This document shows positions 16,160 to 26,599 of a stretch of DNA of 64,000 nucleotides, piece after piece. Origin of the DNA: Phytopythium helicoides (taxonomy: Eukaryota; Oomycota; Peronosporomycetes; Pythiales; Pythiaceae); NCBI GenBank assembly GCA_024867545.1, contig JANFNE010000058.1, positions 1 to 64,000 of the forward strand, in the 5' to 3' direction. Under the pieces are notes generated by a model that was given only the letters and a program-made list of their open reading frames with translations, made no database searches and was not told where the DNA came from. Every line of letters begins with the position of its first letter. Position 1 is the stretch's first letter. The position numbers and the translations under genes are program-made.

Positions 16160-18191
16160 ATGGCAGTTCGATTTTCGGCGCGGCGCGGGGCGATGGACGT
16201 GACGGAGCGACTGGTGGCGCGGCGCGCGCGGCTCGCGCCCTTTTGCCAGGTGGAGCCCGTCAAGCAGCACCTGCGCCTGCAGAGCTACTACCAGTTGGCG
16301 CGCCAGCTCTACCGGCAGTCGGAGACGTACTTTGCGGAGCGCGACTTCGACAACGCGTGCGTCTGGCCTGCTGCGTTGGCGGTCGAGGGCGGGCGGAGCT
16401 AACGGCGCCGTGTGGTTGCGAGCAGCTACGTGTTCCTGGCCAAGTTCATCAAGTGCGTCGTGTTGTGCGGACGTATGCTTTGTGCGGAGCGCTCGTTCTG
16501 AATGGGGTGATGGACAGGCTGTGCTCCAAGGTGGTGACGGCGCACGGGGACTATGAGCTGCCCAAGTACAAGAAGGAGCGCGACTGGGTGCGCCAGGTGC
16601 GATTGCTTCTTGTGTGATCCGTTGCGTGTTGTGCGTTGCGAGCGGGACCTGACCGCGCGGGTACCCGGGTGAAAGCAAGCGGCGGACGGCTTCAAGCTCT
16701 TCGACGCCATCCTGGATGGAATGGAGGCCGAGGAGCTCGAGTACCTTGAATACGAGCGGTCGCTGAGCAATATCGACTCAATAGTGTCGACAGGCGACCG
16801 GGAGGCAGCGTCTCCTGGACCCATGACCCTAGAGGATCGCCTGCGCGAGCTTCGGCTTGCAAAGAGCGAAGGAGCTCAACGAAAGACTGCTGGTGTGGCG
16901 GGGGCGCAGCGTGACACAAAGCCTGCGAGCGTAACTGGAGCTTCAGGTGTCTTCGAGGCACAGAGTCTGCGCGATGTCCCTCCGCCAACCGCCGGGCATG
17001 CGCATTCTTTCCCTCCACTTCCTGCTCGCGAGAGGGTTCGTTTGCATTTGACAACATTGATTCCATTGCTATCAGGCTCATTCTCGTGGAACCGAATATC
17101 ATCTCACTAGGCTGCATCGGAAAGTGTGTCGTACCCAAAGGTGGGGAAAGCGTCGTGGATGAACGCAAACACCGACGCGCGTAACCGCGCGTACCTGCCT
17201 CCTCCCATCAGCCGTCAGCGCTCCCAGGAGGCAATCGCAAATCTGACCAGGTGACTTCCGATGGTGCTCAAGGTGCACGTGGTTTGTACTGATGATTCAT
17301 GTTTCCAATAGTGGTAAAATTCGCACGGTTGAGATTCCATCAGGCATCATTAGCCAGTTCACCCAATTGGCAGCTCCGAACACGAACCGACCACCGTACG
17401 GCATCGAGACCTGTGGCATTCTTGGTGGAATCTTAGTACGGATATCTGTTCTGGATGAGTGGTTTTTGAATCGATTTTGACTCACGATCGATTTATAGCA
17501 TGATCGCACGCTGATTATCACAACGCTGATAATCCCGAAGCAAGAAGTGAGTCTACCGGATAAAGTATCCTGATCCTCAGTTCATTCACTAACGCTCCAC
17601 GTGCAGGGATCATCAGACATGTGCTCTATGACTAACGAGGAGGAGCTGTACGACTTCTGCTTCAGCAATGAGCTGCTGACGCTTGGATGGATCCATGTAC
17701 GTCAACTGAGAACATACTTGGAAGTGAACTCCAGAGCGACTTATGTCTGTTTCTATTCATTGACAGACCCATCCAAAGCAAGATTGCTTCCTCTCATCGG
17801 TGGACATTCACACGCAGTGCGGATTTCAGTCGATACTCCCGGAGGTATGCATTTGGTTTGAAAAGGAGTGAGAGTTCATCGGTTTCCTTACGTGATGATG
17901 GAACGGTGTTTTACCAGGCTGTGGCCATTGTTGTTGCTCCTCGCGACAAGGAAAGAAAGTAAGTTTGTCGCTCCTCGGGCATTTGGAATTGTGAAGCACG
18001 CGCTAACTCAAGATATCTGAACTTGTAGCGTTGGCGTCTTTCGCCTAACAGAACCTGACGGTCTCCAGCTGATTCAAAACTGCAGCCTGTCAGGCTTCCA
18101 CACCCATCCGACCCAGATCCAAATCTATTCGGATGCCATGGAGTGCAAGTGGAGGCCTGATATAACGGCACAGCTGGTGGACATGCGATAA
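16160..18191 (+). CDS. STAMBP: AMSH/STAMBP-type JAMM deubiquitinase, eleven exons
   Basis: Exons: 16160-16356, 16426-16452, 16518-16596, 16676-17035, 17111-17250, 17312-17435, 17499-17546, 17607-17696, 17767-17844, 17918-17958, 18029-18191; 448 residues. The N-terminal ~110 residues form the helical USP8-dimerisation/MIT-like region (YYQLARQLYRQSETYF, AYVFLAKFIKLCSK). The C-terminal JAMM domain starts at VEIPSGIISQF. It carries the catalytic Glu region GIETCGILGG, then LGWIHTHP (spliced across an intron), SSVDIHTQ with the third zinc ligand, and LPEAVAIVVAP. The zinc site HxH...S...D is complete. AMSH enzymes cut Lys63-linked ubiquitin chains on endosomal ESCRT cargo. ATG 16193 (MDVTERL) is an alternative start. 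The gene is divergent from VMA21. The extra Glu/Ser-rich exon 4 is poorly conserved. Confidence 0.92.
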
Positions 18192-18324
18192 GTCCGCGGC
18201 CAGCCATGATCACAGTGCATTTTGCGTCATGAATTTCATCAAGGCCGACAAGTAGAACTCCGGCAGTGACTCGTCAACAGCAACTCTCAAATCCAGGTTC
18301 AATAGCGCATTACATCAGGTGAGG

Positions 18325-19284
18325 CTAAAGCTCATCACGGCTACCCTTGCTCTCGTTGACGTCTACGCCATAAGCGTACGAAGCAAATGACAGTTGTCCG
18401 CCCCAGCCACCAAAGAGTTTCTTTGCACCTGGAGCATTCTCCTCCATCCCTGCTCCTGCTGCAACGATAAATGGCGTAAAGTGATCAGGAGAAGGATGGG
18501 CAGTGCGGGCTGTCGGCACCTTGCGCCAGTTTTGCAGCTCCGTTTGGCGCTCCGAGTAAGATAGAGTAGAGCTAGTCGAAAAGGTGTCGTCAATCCATTT
18601 CTGGAAAGTCGATGCCCATGGGGCTACTGGTTCATGGAACTCAAAGCCAGCACGCAGGTTGTGGGTAGCTTGTCCAGAACAGATGATGAGCGTGTCTTGG
18701 TCACGGAACGGAGCGATGGCTTGACCAAGCTCGAAGTGCGTCTTGGCATCAAACATGTCGTTGATCGACAATGTGACGATCGGGATGTCAGCCTGGGGAC
18801 GGATTAGCATCATGGGCACGAACACGCCGTGGTCGTAACCGCGCTCGACGAGGTTGGCCTTAATCTCGCGGAACGCGAGCTGTTCCTTGAGCTCGCGCGC
18901 AAACTCGGGGTCGCCCTTGGACGGGTACTCGATTGAGTACGACTCACGAGGGAAGCCGTAGTAGTCGTAGATCATCTCGGGTTCGCTCGCGACGGAGATC
19001 TCGAACGCTGAGCGGTCCTCGGACTCCCAGTGCGCCGAGATGAACAGGATGCGCTTGGGCAGCGGCGTGCCCGGCGAGTATATGCGCTGCCAAATAGTCG
19101 CAACATTCTCAGCTGCATCACTGTCGCGTCCGTAGAGGCCTTTCTTGAGAAGCCACAGCGGGCCTGGGCCATGCGAGACGGCAACAACGGGGTGGCGGAA
19201 CTGGCTCATGGCGTGGGCGGCGATGCTTGACAAGGCCAGGAAGATGGCGAGGCAGAGTGAGATGGAGAATGAGGGAAGCGCCAT
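18325..19284 (-). CDS. LigB-family dioxygenase with signal peptide, copy A
   Basis: The 319-residue single-exon protein begins with a hydrophobic signal peptide (FSISLCLAIFLALSSIAAHA), then MSQFRHPVVAVSHGPGPLWLL. The LigB His motifs SHGPGP, SAHWE, YDHGVFVPM and SGQATHNL are intact, as is YDYYGFPRESY. A secreted or ER-lumenal DOPA/catechol ring-cleaving enzyme is implied; substrate unknown. Its closest neighbour in sequence is the signal-peptide copy at 19829-20785, on the same strand, so the pair is a tandem duplication. C-terminus: LSFASYAYGVDVNESKGSRDEL, where the final DEL resembles an ER-retention signal and is shared with the neighbour (KDEL). Confidence 0.9.
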   Translation of the reverse strand: MALPSFSISLCLAIFLALSSIAAHAMSQFRHPVVAVSHGPGPLWLLKKGLYGRDSDAAENVATIWQRIYSPGTPLPKRILFISAHWESEDRSAFEISVASEPEMIYDYYGFPRESYSIEYPSKGDPEFARELKEQLAFREIKANLVERGYDHGVFVPMMLIRPQADIPIVTLSINDMFDAKTHFELGQAIAPFRDQDTLIICSGQATHNLRAGFEFHEPVAPWASTFQKWIDDTFSTSSTLSYSERQTELQNWRKVPTARTAHPSPDHFTPFIVAAGAGMEENAPGAKKLFGGWGGQLSFASYAYGVDVNESKGSRDEL

Positions 19285-19828
19285 GGATCTCAGGCGGCAG
19301 CTTCAAGGACAACACAGGAGTGGCAATGGTAGCTCGAGGGCTGAGGGAGCTCGCTGCACGTGACAAGCGCCGTCTTGCGGCCTGCAGCCGTCGATGATCG
19401 CTCCTGCATGTACTTGTGAGCCGGTGGTGTGGCACCCGGGGTGACGTCGCCCGTCACTCATGTCACTAAAAAGGGTGTTTTGAATGTACTGTCAATGAGT
19501 TAACATCTGAGGCGATGACGAGACGAAATGATGGAATTTGATTGGACAATACGTGACCGTTTGCATCATCCCGAGTACGTCAGCAGAACGTACGGTACAT
19601 TTCTGGTTGCAACTTGCAACACTTTGTTGCGATCTTCTCCAGACGCGTCACACGCTTCGCAGATCATCACTTGGTGAGACGAGATGCTTTGCATTACCAC
19701 GGACTCGACAAAGGATTCTCGCTTTGGAGGCTTTCGTGTGGGTCCACGAAGACACAAGACAGACACGAAAGTGGCGTAGCAGACGAATTCCTTTTTTTTT
19801 TAACTAAACATCTCTACACGCTACATTC
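19285..19828. other. Intergenic region between two LigB copies
   Basis: No supported gene. A T-run at 19790-19801 lies just beyond the stop of the upstream LigB copy. Upstream of 19285 there is a GGTAGCTCGAGG-rich segment that may be 5' UTR of copy A. Confidence 0.5.
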
Positions 19829-20785
19829 TCAGAGCTCGTCCTTGCTCTCGGGGCCGCCAATGCCGTAGGCGTACGTCGCGAACGAGAACTGGGCCCCCCA
19901 GCCGCCGAATAGCTTCTTGGCAGCAGGAGCATCCTTGTCCATGCCCGCCCCGGCCGCCACGATGAAGGTCGTAAAGTGGTCCGGAGACGGATGTGCAACG
20001 CGAGCACTTGGGGCATTGCGCCAATCCTCACACTGCTTCTGGCGTTCGGCGTACGACAGACTGGTGCGGTCCGAAAATGTGTCGTCCATCCAATTCTGGA
20101 ACGTGTCTGCCCACGGCTCCACGTCCTGGTTGTAATCGAACCCGGAGCGCATGTTATGCGTAGCTTGTCCCGAGCAGATGATGAGGGTGTCTTGGTCGCG
20201 GAACGAAGAAATCGCCTGGCCGAGCTTGAAGTGCGCCTTGGCATCGAGCTGATCGTTGATAGACAGCGTGACGATTGGGATGTCTGCCTGTGGCCGGATG
20301 AGGCTCATGGGCACAAACACGCCGTGGTCGAAGCCGCGGTCGACCAGCCGAGCCTTGATCTTGAACTGCGCGAGCTGCTCCTTGAGCTCCTGAGCAAACG
20401 CGGGGTCGCCCTTGGCCTTGTACTTGATTGAGTACGCCTCTCGCGGGAAGCCGTAGTAGTCGTAGATCATGTCGGGCTCGCTGGAGGCGGAGATCTCGAA
20501 CCCCGAGCGGGCTCCAGACTCCCAGTGCGCCGAGATGAACAGGATACGCTTGGGCAACGCCGAACCTCGCGGGTAAATGCGCTTCCAGACAGTCCGGACG
20601 TTCGTCGCGGCCGGGCCGTCCTTGCCGACGATGCCCTGCTTGAGCAGCCACATGGGGCCGGGACCGTGCGAGACAGCGACGACAGGGTGGCGGAACTGGC
20701 TCATGGCTTGAGTGGCAGCAGCGAAGAGGGCGAAGAGGACCAGCCAGGAAGAAAGCACGATTGGGAATGAGCTGTGGCGCTCCAT
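19829..20785 (-). CDS. LigB-family dioxygenase with signal peptide and C-terminal KDEL, copy B
   Basis: The 318-residue single-exon protein starts with a signal peptide (FPIVLSSWLVLFALFAAATQA) followed by MSQFRHPVVAVSHGPGPMWLL. All LigB metal-site motifs are present (SHGPGP, SAHWE, FDHGVFVPM, SGQATHNM). The C-terminus is SKDEL, a canonical ER-retrieval signal, which together with the signal peptide predicts a resident ER-lumen enzyme. Copy A next door ends RDEL, which is also compatible with ER retrieval. Catechol ring cleavage inside the ER would be unusual for the family, whose plant and bacterial members are cytosolic. Substrate unknown. Confidence 0.9.
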   Translation of the reverse strand: MERHSSFPIVLSSWLVLFALFAAATQAMSQFRHPVVAVSHGPGPMWLLKQGIVGKDGPAATNVRTVWKRIYPRGSALPKRILFISAHWESGARSGFEISASSEPDMIYDYYGFPREAYSIKYKAKGDPAFAQELKEQLAQFKIKARLVDRGFDHGVFVPMSLIRPQADIPIVTLSINDQLDAKAHFKLGQAISSFRDQDTLIICSGQATHNMRSGFDYNQDVEPWADTFQNWMDDTFSDRTSLSYAERQKQCEDWRNAPSARVAHPSPDHFTTFIVAAGAGMDKDAPAAKKLFGGWGAQFSFATYAYGIGGPESKDEL

Positions 20786-21684
20786 GCCGGCTCGATGGGA
20801 TCTGGCCCAGCTGCTCGCAATCGCCCAGTCGGTGGTGCATTACGGCACGGCGTCGCACCCCCCGCAGAGCCTGGCCATCGTGGCGCCATCAGCAGCAGCC
20901 ACGGAATCAACCACTGATTTAACGAGTATTTCGCAATCGGGGCTCGCCGACTCGACGGAATCGCGCGATATGATTGGGTCAATTTGGGTGATTAGACCAC
21001 CAAAACTCTACGCAATCGCGGCTGTGATGATGGATCTGGTGTTGAAGTGGTTCCACCAGCAGCTCTTTTGGTTGCAGCAGCGTTGTGAGGGCTGTAAGGA
21101 CGAAGGCCGTGCTGTTCTGGCATACTCAAGTCAAATACAGAGCAGAGTCACGTAGTAGTGACTCACTGCCTCGGCGCAAAAACGGCCGAACAGCGGAACA
21201 TTGCAATCGCCTGATTCGGTTCGCTCTGCGAACATTTTTTGCCGCAGGGCTTCATTCTTAGTCTTTGGTTTCGCATTTTGGAATAGGAACATCTAGTGCA
21301 TGTGCAGGAACAGCAAAGACGCTTCCAGGCGAGTACTTTGCCAACGAGACGAGAGCGGGAGCGAGTACACCATATACTGAAATGTGACAAAACACCGCGG
21401 CTACCCTAACCTAGGGGTTGTAGCCATGTCTACTTTCGCCCAATCATCTCTCAGTGACTTTAAAAACAGGTCGCTTCTAAGATATTCTTCACATCAAAAG
21501 ACAAGTTAATATCCTTCAAACCAGGTCGTGATCCCTTCACGCACCGACTGCTAGATGGTCGTCACACCGCCACAACGCCAAGCGAACAGCTCCGCTCGCT
21601 ACGCCGGCCACCTGGAGCTCATTCCTCAATTCGCTGCGCCCCAAGCACCGCCTCCAGCTCCTCCAGTCGCCTCTAGCCTTCACC
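20786..21684. other. Divergent intergenic region between LigB copies B and C
   Basis: No supported gene in 899 bp. It separates the divergently transcribed LigB genes and must hold both promoters. A purine-rich GCATTTTGGAATAGG stretch lies near 21271-21285 and a CCAATCATCTC element near 21440. Confidence 0.45.
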
Positions 21685-22554
21685 ATGAGCTCCGCCGCCT
21701 TCCACCACCCCGTCGTCGCCGTCTCGCACGGCCCCGGGCCGCTCTGGCTGCTCTCGGACGACATGTTTGGCGTCGGCAAGAACTCGGCGCCCGCCCAGGC
21801 GCTGCGCACGCTCATCGCCAAGCTCTACCCCAAGGGTTCGCGGCTCCCCAAGCGCATCCTGTACGTGTCGGCGCACTTTGACTCCGAGTCGCGCGGCTTC
21901 GACATCTCGGCCACGGCCAAGCCCGGCATGATCTACGACTACTACGGCTTCCCGCGCGAGTCGTACGACGTGCAGTACCCGGCCAAGGGCGACCCGGAGT
22001 TCGCCAAGCGCGTGCAGGCGGTGCTCGAGCAGAGCAAGATCCCTGCGCGCCTCGTCGACCGCGGCTTCGACCACGGCGTGTTCGTGCCCATGCTACTCAT
22101 CCGCCCCGAGGCCGACATCCCCATTGTCACCATGTCCATCAACGAGCACCTGAGCGACAAGGCCCACTTTGAGCTCGGCCGCGCGCTTGCCCCGCTACGT
22201 GATGAGGACACGCTCATCATGTGCTCAGGTCAGGCCACGCACAACCTGCGTGCACCGCGTGAGCCCACGACAAGCGTCATGGACTGGGCTCAGGCCTTCC
22301 AGGACTGGCTCGACAACACGCTCACGGCCAAGAGCAGCCTGAGCATCTCGGAGCGCGAGGAGCAGATCTGCTCGTGGCAGAAGGTCGCGCCTGCTGCTCG
22401 CCTCGCGCACCCGACGCCCGACCACTTTTTCCCGTTCGTGGTTGCGGCTGGCGCGGGTATGGAGGAGAGCAAACCAGAGGGCGAGAAGCTGCTCGACGGA
22501 TTCGGCCTTGGCCACATGTCATTCGCCACCTACGGCTGGGGAATTGACCACTAG
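21685..22554 (+). CDS. LigB-family dioxygenase, copy C (cytosolic form)
   Basis: 289 residues, single exon, no signal peptide. It starts MSSAAFHHPVVAVSHGPGPLWLL. The metal-site motifs SHGPGP, SAHFD (the usual Trp is Phe), FDHGVFVPM and SGQATHNL are intact. YDYYGFPRESY is conserved. The gene is strongly GC-rich at third positions, more than the copy at 2140. It is divergent from copy B. Role as for the family: extradiol cleavage of a catechol such as DOPA, inferred. Confidence 0.9.
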   Translation: MSSAAFHHPVVAVSHGPGPLWLLSDDMFGVGKNSAPAQALRTLIAKLYPKGSRLPKRILYVSAHFDSESRGFDISATAKPGMIYDYYGFPRESYDVQYPAKGDPEFAKRVQAVLEQSKIPARLVDRGFDHGVFVPMLLIRPEADIPIVTMSINEHLSDKAHFELGRALAPLRDEDTLIMCSGQATHNLRAPREPTTSVMDWAQAFQDWLDNTLTAKSSLSISEREEQICSWQKVAPAARLAHPTPDHFFPFVVAAGAGMEESKPEGEKLLDGFGLGHMSFATYGWGIDH

Positions 22555-22649
22555 GCGCCGTCTCCACTTTTGCTACTGTATGAACGCCTAGGTTTTGTGC
22601 TAAAGCGTCGGAAAAAATGAACTAATTGCACCATACTCATCTCACGGTT

Positions 22650-24030
22650 TCACGTCACAACATAAAGTGTGCGTCCGTCCTCACGAAGACATTTCTCCAA
22701 CTGCTCGTGATCCTCTAGCAGCCGCTTGGTTCTAATGCTGACGACCTCGATTTGGTCAAGCGACAATTCTTTCATCGACGCGGGGAGGATCTTGGAGCGA
22801 ACTCGCTTCTTGAGCGCCTCAATCGTATTGCATGTGATGAGGTTGATCGCCACTGAGGTGAACTGAATTAGCGGCAGAACATAACCGCACCAAGTAAGCC
22901 ACACTTCCAAACAATCAATAGCAAGGGTTCCCTGGAACTCACATTTGGGAATGAATAGTCCGACCCGATCTTCACTTTGACTGGCTGGGACGCATCAACG
23001 TCGCTTTCAATGGGGACCTCTTCAACCAGAACTTCGGGTTCCTGCTCCTGCCCATACACGTGCTCAACACTGTGTTCGCTATCGCTGGCCGACGGAGCTG
23101 GTGCTGAGCGACGCTTCTTTCTCGTGTGGCGCTGCTGCGTCGGCAAAACCACAGCGGAGGAGCCTTCATCTCTTCTCTTTCGTTCGTATCGGCCGACAAC
23201 CTCAATTGGCTTCTCACTTCTGACCTCATCCTCTCCATACCGCTTGATCAAGTTCAGCCACTTGTCCTGCATTAGGTACAACGTTCTGAGTATTATTGCT
23301 GTTTGCATGGTGTCCAGGCAACTGAGGACTCACCTTCAAATCGACATTGGTCCGGTGTTCATTGAAGATACCATGACCACCCGCAAGAATGTGTTTCCAG
23401 TGACCGACGCCTCGCGTTCGCACACCGCGTCGAAGAAAATTGACCTCTTCCTGCGTCCAAAAGACAGTAACCCTGCGTGAGCGGCTGCACAGTACCATTG
23501 ATTAGCATTGCTCAAAGTCCAAACGCACCCAGCTAAACCGCCGTACCTCTTTTCCTTTCTCACGCTCGTTTTTGCGGGAGTCGACACCTCTTCTTCCTCC
23601 TCACTACTCATCTCGTTCTCAGTCTCGGTGTTATCTTCGCTGTCTGGAACAAACGCGTCCCTGGACTCCTGCGTTCCCTCCGTGGTTTCGTCCTCATTCC
23701 CTTCCTCTTCCTCTCCCTCTCCCCGTTCTTTCTCCTTCTTTGCCGCCAATTCTTCATCTTCCTCCTCTATCTCCTCTTCTTCAGCTTCATCTCCATCCTC
23801 ACTCGCAAACTCGATTAGTGGGCTGCTCTCTGCAGGCGTCAACCGACCCTCGCTCTCTAATTCGATCAACGTCTGCGACGCGTGGATGAGCTCCGAGTCA
23901 GCGATCGAGGACCGCGCGCTGCTCAGCAATGCGAGGAGAGAAATACGCGCAGTTAGCACAAGTCGAACGGAACGAGCGAGGCGAGCGCAGCGACGCACGA
24001 CGATGCTTCGAGCAGTTCCACCGACACCAT
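22650..24030 (-). CDS. Telobox Myb-domain protein (TRF/TRFL-like telomere-binding candidate), five exons
   Basis: Exons (minus) 23999-24030, 23547-23921, 23334-23472, 22943-23266 and 22650-22862 give 360 residues; introns 67-80 bp. Residues 15-135 are strongly acidic with Glu/Ser runs. A single Myb/SANT repeat follows, from FWTQEEVNFLRRGV to VDLKDKWLNLIKRY. The VDLKDKW core, spliced exactly at LK/DK, is the telobox signature of proteins that bind TTAGGG-type telomeric DNA. A basic linker (RHTRKKRRSAP) and a C-terminal 80-residue segment (INLITCNTIEALKKRVRSK...EQLEKCLREDGRTLYVV), which looks ubiquitin-like, complete the protein. The order acidic-Myb-Ubl is unusual: plant TRFL proteins carry the Ubl part before the Myb. 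The acceptor of exon 2 may be three bases downstream. Confidence 0.8.
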
Positions 24031-24140
24031 GGCGCCTTGAGTGCTTTTCAAACGTTAGGTTCTCAAATGGGCGATTAAGTTCGCGAAAGACACTAAGTTC
24101 GCTGTATTTGAAGTTGATGTCATTGCCAACGCCACGCTTC

Positions 24141-26412
24141 CTACTCGTCAGTGAAGTCGTCCTCCGAGTACTCGAGCTCGTCTGCTGCTGCTTGCGCTTG
24201 TGATGTGTCTGCGATGCTCTCATCAGCTTTGTTGTCTAAAAGCTCTGGTTCGTCGTAGTCCTTGGTGTCGTCGTCGTCGAACTCACTGCCGTATCCGCTG
24301 GCTTCCTCGTGATCGTCGTGGTGCGAGGATTCGGGCTTCTCCTCGGCTTGCTGCAGGCGTGTAGATGCTATGGCACATGCATCCGTGGTGGTATGGGATT
24401 CTACTGAAGTGGACGCACTCCCATCTTTTGCTTGAACATCAAATGTATCATCTCGATACTCGGGCTTGGCTTCGTCCTTGGTTTCGTTCTCTCCGTTCTG
24501 CTCCAAATCTGTACGTATCGCTTCACAATTCGGATTGGAATCGATCTCAGGCAAGTCGCTGTTTTCGCGTTTTTCTTCACCAATCGCTTTAGAATCGATC
24601 TCCGATGAGCTGTTGATGTCGCAGGTGGATTTCTCTCCGATTGCTCCTGGAAACGCCAGGCTCGGGTCATTGTTGAGACCTTCTACAAGCTCGGCATTCC
24701 CATTTTTTTCGGAGTGGGCATTTTCTGCAAGCTTTGTCGCCAAATCTTTTGTGCATGACTCTGCTAAGTGTTGTAAAACACCGAGTTTTGGCATCTGGTC
24801 GATACCAAAAGTGTCATCAGTGAGAGCTTCATTTGGCTCCCTCTCCGGGCAATCTGCACGATCAGGTGGGCTTCGTTCGTGCAGGCTCTGGGGGCCGTCG
24901 AGCAAGCATGGCTGTGTGCAGCCTTGCTGTTCTTTCTCATTTTCTTCTGGGCAACGTGGACTCATTAATTCGTTTTCTATTGCATCAGGGGAAACAGCTT
25001 CAATGTGCGAGTTGTCCTTCCCACCGTAAGACTCTCCATCTGATAAACTTATCGGAGGTGTGGGCTGATCAGACAGCATGTCTAGATCATTTTCACGAGC
25101 AATTTCAGAGGCAAGTATTCTTCGATGTACACCATTCTTCACGGAGGTTTGGTTTGCTTCGATTGTCTCTAGTTCTGCATTTGTATTCATTTGTACCTCG
25201 ATATCTGGCGAGTTGTTCGAGGCACTCCCCCGTCTACTCTCCCGGCGCAGAAATGTAAAGCGGACATCAACCAGCTCGTCATCATTTAGATCTATTGTTG
25301 CAGACTCTTTTGCGTTTGATTGAGATTTTTGCTGACGAAGCTGCATGATTCGACGATGGTTCGCCGCACTTGAGTGGAAGTTGTGTGCCTCATTTTCACC
25401 AAGTGGCTCTACACCCAGAGTTTTGCTGCGCGACCGCCGCAGTCGTATTTCTCGTGCTGATGACCCAGAGACAGCATCGTGACCTTCCCTTGTTCGGCAT
25501 CGGGTGAATTCTATGGGGGCAGATTCGACGTCATCGTTCTGCAATACACTTCGGGGTTCCTGGTGTGGTAGCTTTACAGGCCTAACGCGAACGAGTGTCG
25601 TGTGAGGCGGTAGCTGGGCTTTTACTAGCTCTGTCTGAAGCAACGATCGTCTCCTCTCTTGGCTCTTGAGAAACTCTTGATTCCACTTATCATCTTTCTC
25701 CCATTCTTTGCTGCGTAGAGTTGCCTTCGTACTGCGAAGACGTTTTGCGAGAGCCTGAACGTACTTGTGTCAGAGAAAAAATTACCAAGACCATATCGCG
25801 TTTTTGTCGTACCTGATTTTCCCTCCAGATCTTGAGTTGCGCTTGCTTCTTGTTGTAGTCTACAGGACCTGTAGTCTTAGTGCTTGCAAGCGCCGGTGGG
25901 CAGTCGTACGTAGACTCAACTGTTCCACTAGGCGATTTTGTTCGAGCATGAACTGGGACTCGAACTTTTTCAAGCGCATGGTCTGTTGGCGCTGTCATGG
26001 TATGTTCGAGTAAACGATCGCTCTCTGGCTGTAGCTCACTTTTGGAGAGGTTTTTTAACGACAGATTGCCGCGATGCGGTTTTTCTGAGTGGTGCTTTGC
26101 TGGTACATCCGAGATCTGATTATCATCATCATGGGAATCCTCCCTTCGTTCGGTTGAGACGGAATCAATGGTGTCTGAGGTCGGCTCAACAATCGCTTTC
26201 CGAGCTTTCACAGGGCTTGTGGTGCATCGTTTTGCATCCTTGAGTACCTTCGAGTGGTGGAACTTCGGTAGGTGCATTGCATTTGGTGAGCCAGTATCCA
26301 CACAGCTATGTGCATTTGATACACGAGCAAGGTGGCCTGCTAAGTTCCGGGCGACTTCGCGCGTCCACAGGGTCGCGCTACTGTATGGCTCGGCTCGACG
26401 CGCTCTGTCCAT
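24141..26412 (-). CDS. Unknown 737-residue acidic protein, two exons
   Basis: Exons 25813-26412 and 24141-25754 join through a 58-bp intron at WRENQ/ALAKRLR. No domain is recognised. The junction region is helical and basic (KKQAQLKIWRENQ, RLRSTKATLRSKEWEKDDKWNQEFLKSQERRR). It resembles a short conserved core in an otherwise disordered protein. The second half is rich in Glu, Asp, Ser and Asn, ending in an acidic run (GYGSEFDDDDTKDYDEPE to YSEDDFTDE). A partner-binding or cytoskeletal role is conceivable but unsupported. Its stop lies 110 bp upstream of the telobox gene start on the same strand. Confidence 0.65.
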
Positions 26413-26599
26413 CGAGAGGAAGACGATGATGCACGCTCAAGTGTGGCATCCAATGCCAACAAGATCAAAACCTTACAACTTGTCACTATGCTTATGGCAC
26501 CAGCGTATAATTATAAAGCCGCTAAATGCGTCAGGCAACCAAGATTCCATTCGGGGTGTTTCGATGATCGATTTACAAGTGCCTTCAGAATCACACCCG

